DNA of 5,500 nucleotides, taken from the NCBI GenBank assembly GCA_002404395.1, contig DHJP01000008.1, forward strand, positions 1 to 5,500, written 5' to 3'. Source of the stretch: Clostridiales bacterium UBA4717 (GTDB lineage: Bacteria; Bacillota; Clostridia; Oscillospirales; CAG-272). The notes below the pieces were generated by a model. The model was not told the DNA's origin and made no database searches. It saw nothing but the letters and a program-made list of their open reading frames with translations. Shown here in pieces: positions 4,413 through 5,500 of the stretch. Position 1 is the stretch's first letter. Each line of letters begins with the position of its first letter. The translations under genes were made by a program, and so were the position numbers.

Positions 4413-5500
4413 TCAGACACCAAGATATTCGGAATATTCGTCAAGGCACATTCCGGGCGCGTTCATTCTGATCGCGTGATAGCGCCCGACGTATCTGTAA
4501 TCATCGGAAGAGAACATATGTCCCGTAATGTCGGACTTGTTTTGCGGATATCTTTCGACAAAGCCGAATTTGTAAGAGTTTTCCCGCAGCCAAAGCGTTG
4601 TGCTGACTCCCGCCGCGTCGTCTGAAGCATTTGCAAAGGTGACAAGCAAGCCTGTCTGATGCTCGTCCTCACCCGGAACCGATGAAACTGTCTCGGCATA
4701 CCGCTTTGCCTGCGCTTCGCCGAGCAAAGGAGTATACTCATCGATCAGCGCTCCGTAACTCTTGTTCAACTCATCGAATCCGATATATGCCTTTGATACC
4801 GAAAGTCCGTTTATACCGTTCGCTGAAGCTTCTTTAAGCAATGCCTTGAGCGATTCTGCGGCATATTGTTTCAGATAAAAGGTCTTCCCTTTTGAATCGA
4901 ATGCCGAAAGCCCGGTCGGAACATAATCCTCAGAAAGCCGATGGCTCTTATTGACAACGGTCAAAAACTCGGTCGTGCTTCCCGGATTCATATATGATTC
5001 GTAATCCTCAAGGTCGGCAAGGAAAGTAAAGAGCGGCATTGTTACCGAGGAATCGTCCTCCGGGATCGAAGCCGTGACCGACGGTTCCTTAAGAATGAAG
5101 CTGACGGCTTCGTATTCCGGATCCTTGCCGTCGGTGATCTTTCCGTTTGAATCGACCTGATTTTGCAGGATTTTCTTTACCGAAAGCTGATCCTTTTCGG
5201 AAGTAAGCTCAATTCCGCGTGCATATTTATCTACAAACTCAAGCGGCACAAACAAATTATCGTTTCGGATAAACGAGGCGGCGTTCATTCTCACCGCAAC
5301 TCCGTTGACGTAAGCTTTGTCGGTTCCGACGTCGAATCCGAGCGTTTCGTTTGTATCGCTTTTAACGATATATTTGACGCGGTCAACGCTTCCGACCATG
5401 GCAAAGCCGCAGTATTCGGCAACGCTTGAAAAATCAACATATTCGGCACCGTTTTCAAGTATTGCATAGCCGCCCTTGACGCTTTTTTTGGTATTGTAAT
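4413..5500 (-). CDS. Stalk-domain protein with a VanY/M15-like D,D-carboxypeptidase fold, catalytically degenerate; 5' end outside window
   Basis: At least 361 residues are visible. The frame stays open to the right edge, so the ATG at 5399 is internal. The first ~110 visible residues resemble copper amine oxidase N-terminal-like stalk repeats (PF07833), with an NLFVPLEFVDKYARGIEL segment; these are common on exported Clostridia wall proteins. A linker follows. The C-terminal ~190 residues follow the VanY (PF02557, M15B) pattern: VVNKSHRLSEDYVP, ESLKALLKEASANGI, EDEHQTGLLVT, LRENSYKFGFVERYP, DITGHMF and YRYVG. The family's key residues are mostly lost. The first zinc His is kept (4659-4661). 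The zinc Asp is Thr (4638-4640), the catalytic Glu is Ser (4509-4511), the last zinc His is Asp (4500-4502), and the SGYRS arginine region is altered (about 4780-4796). The frame is intact, so this looks like a pseudo-peptidase, possibly binding rather than cutting peptidoglycan. A signal peptide is expected upstream but not seen. Confidence 0.83.
   Translation of the reverse strand, partial: YNTKKSVKGGYAILENGAEYVDFSSVAEYCGFAMVGSVDRVKYIVKSDTNETLGFDVGTDKAYVNGVAVRMNAASFIRNDNLFVPLEFVDKYARGIELTSEKDQLSVKKILQNQVDSNGKITDGKDPEYEAVSFILKEPSVTASIPEDDSSVTMPLFTFLADLEDYESYMNPGSTTEFLTVVNKSHRLSEDYVPTGLSAFDSKGKTFYLKQYAAESLKALLKEASANGINGLSVSKAYIGFDELNKSYGALIDEYTPLLGEAQAKRYAETVSSVPGEDEHQTGLLVTFANASDDAAGVSTTLWLRENSYKFGFVERYPQNKSDITGHMFSSDDYRYVGRYHAIRMNAPGMCLDEYSEYLGV

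Noticed and set aside
4413..5399. Treating the ATG at 5399 as the true start of the VanY-like gene
   Set aside because: The frame continues without a stop to 5500, the upstream residues continue the stalk-domain pattern, and there is no ribosome binding site before 5399. The gene is truncated by the window, not short.
5163..5429. 88-codon plus-strand open frame opposite the stalk domain
   Set aside because: It is antisense to a coding frame that stays open through the window edge; no independent support.

Overview
The window looks like chromosomal DNA of an anaerobic Firmicute of class Clostridia (Oscillospirales/Ruminococcaceae-like). This is inferred from moderate GC, strong GGAGG-type ribosome binding sites, consensus SigA promoters, a Clostridia-type two-ACT aspartokinase, a NusG-domain-II protein followed by an apparent Gx-type membrane protein, and a copper-amine-oxidase-like 'stalk' domain on a secreted wall protein. 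The genus cannot be fixed. All supported genes lie on the minus strand, so transcription runs from position 5500 towards 1, and coding density is high. The plus-strand open frames are antisense shadows. There is no rRNA, tRNA, CRISPR array, insertion sequence or attachment site, and no gene-free stretch exceeds about 210 bases.

In transcription order: (1) 5500-4413, the 3' part of a probably exported protein with a stalk domain and a VanY/M15-like D,D-carboxypeptidase fold. Most of its catalytic residues are replaced, so it looks like a pseudo-peptidase. A strong intrinsic terminator (4387-4335) ends this unit. (2) A consensus promoter (4329-4300), 5 bases after the terminator T-run, drives a complete aspartate kinase (4268-2952), the first enzyme of Lys/Thr/Met/diaminopimelate synthesis. 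Its leader is only about 25 nt. A GC-rich hairpin with a poor U-tract (2942-2915) follows the stop. (3) An amidohydrolase-2 family enzyme (2873-2034) overlaps by 8 nt a two-domain FkbM-type methyltransferase (2041-944). No promoter was seen for this pair, so it may depend on read-through from the kinase. (4) An extended -10 promoter (832-804) drives a compact operon: a Dabb-domain protein (736-434), a membrane-anchored NusG-domain-II protein (450-40), and the first 21 codons of a probable Gx/heptaprenyl diphosphate synthase component I-like membrane protein (65-1, leaving the window). These genes overlap by 17 and 26 nt, which suggests translational coupling.

The genes do not form one obvious pathway. 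The clearest unusual feature is the stalk-domain VanY-like protein that keeps the family scaffold but has lost two of three zinc ligands and the catalytic glutamate. Second is the Dabb gene fused into the NusG_II-Gx operon, and third the translationally coupled amidohydrolase/FkbM pair. I saw no convincing new multi-gene defence or mobile system.
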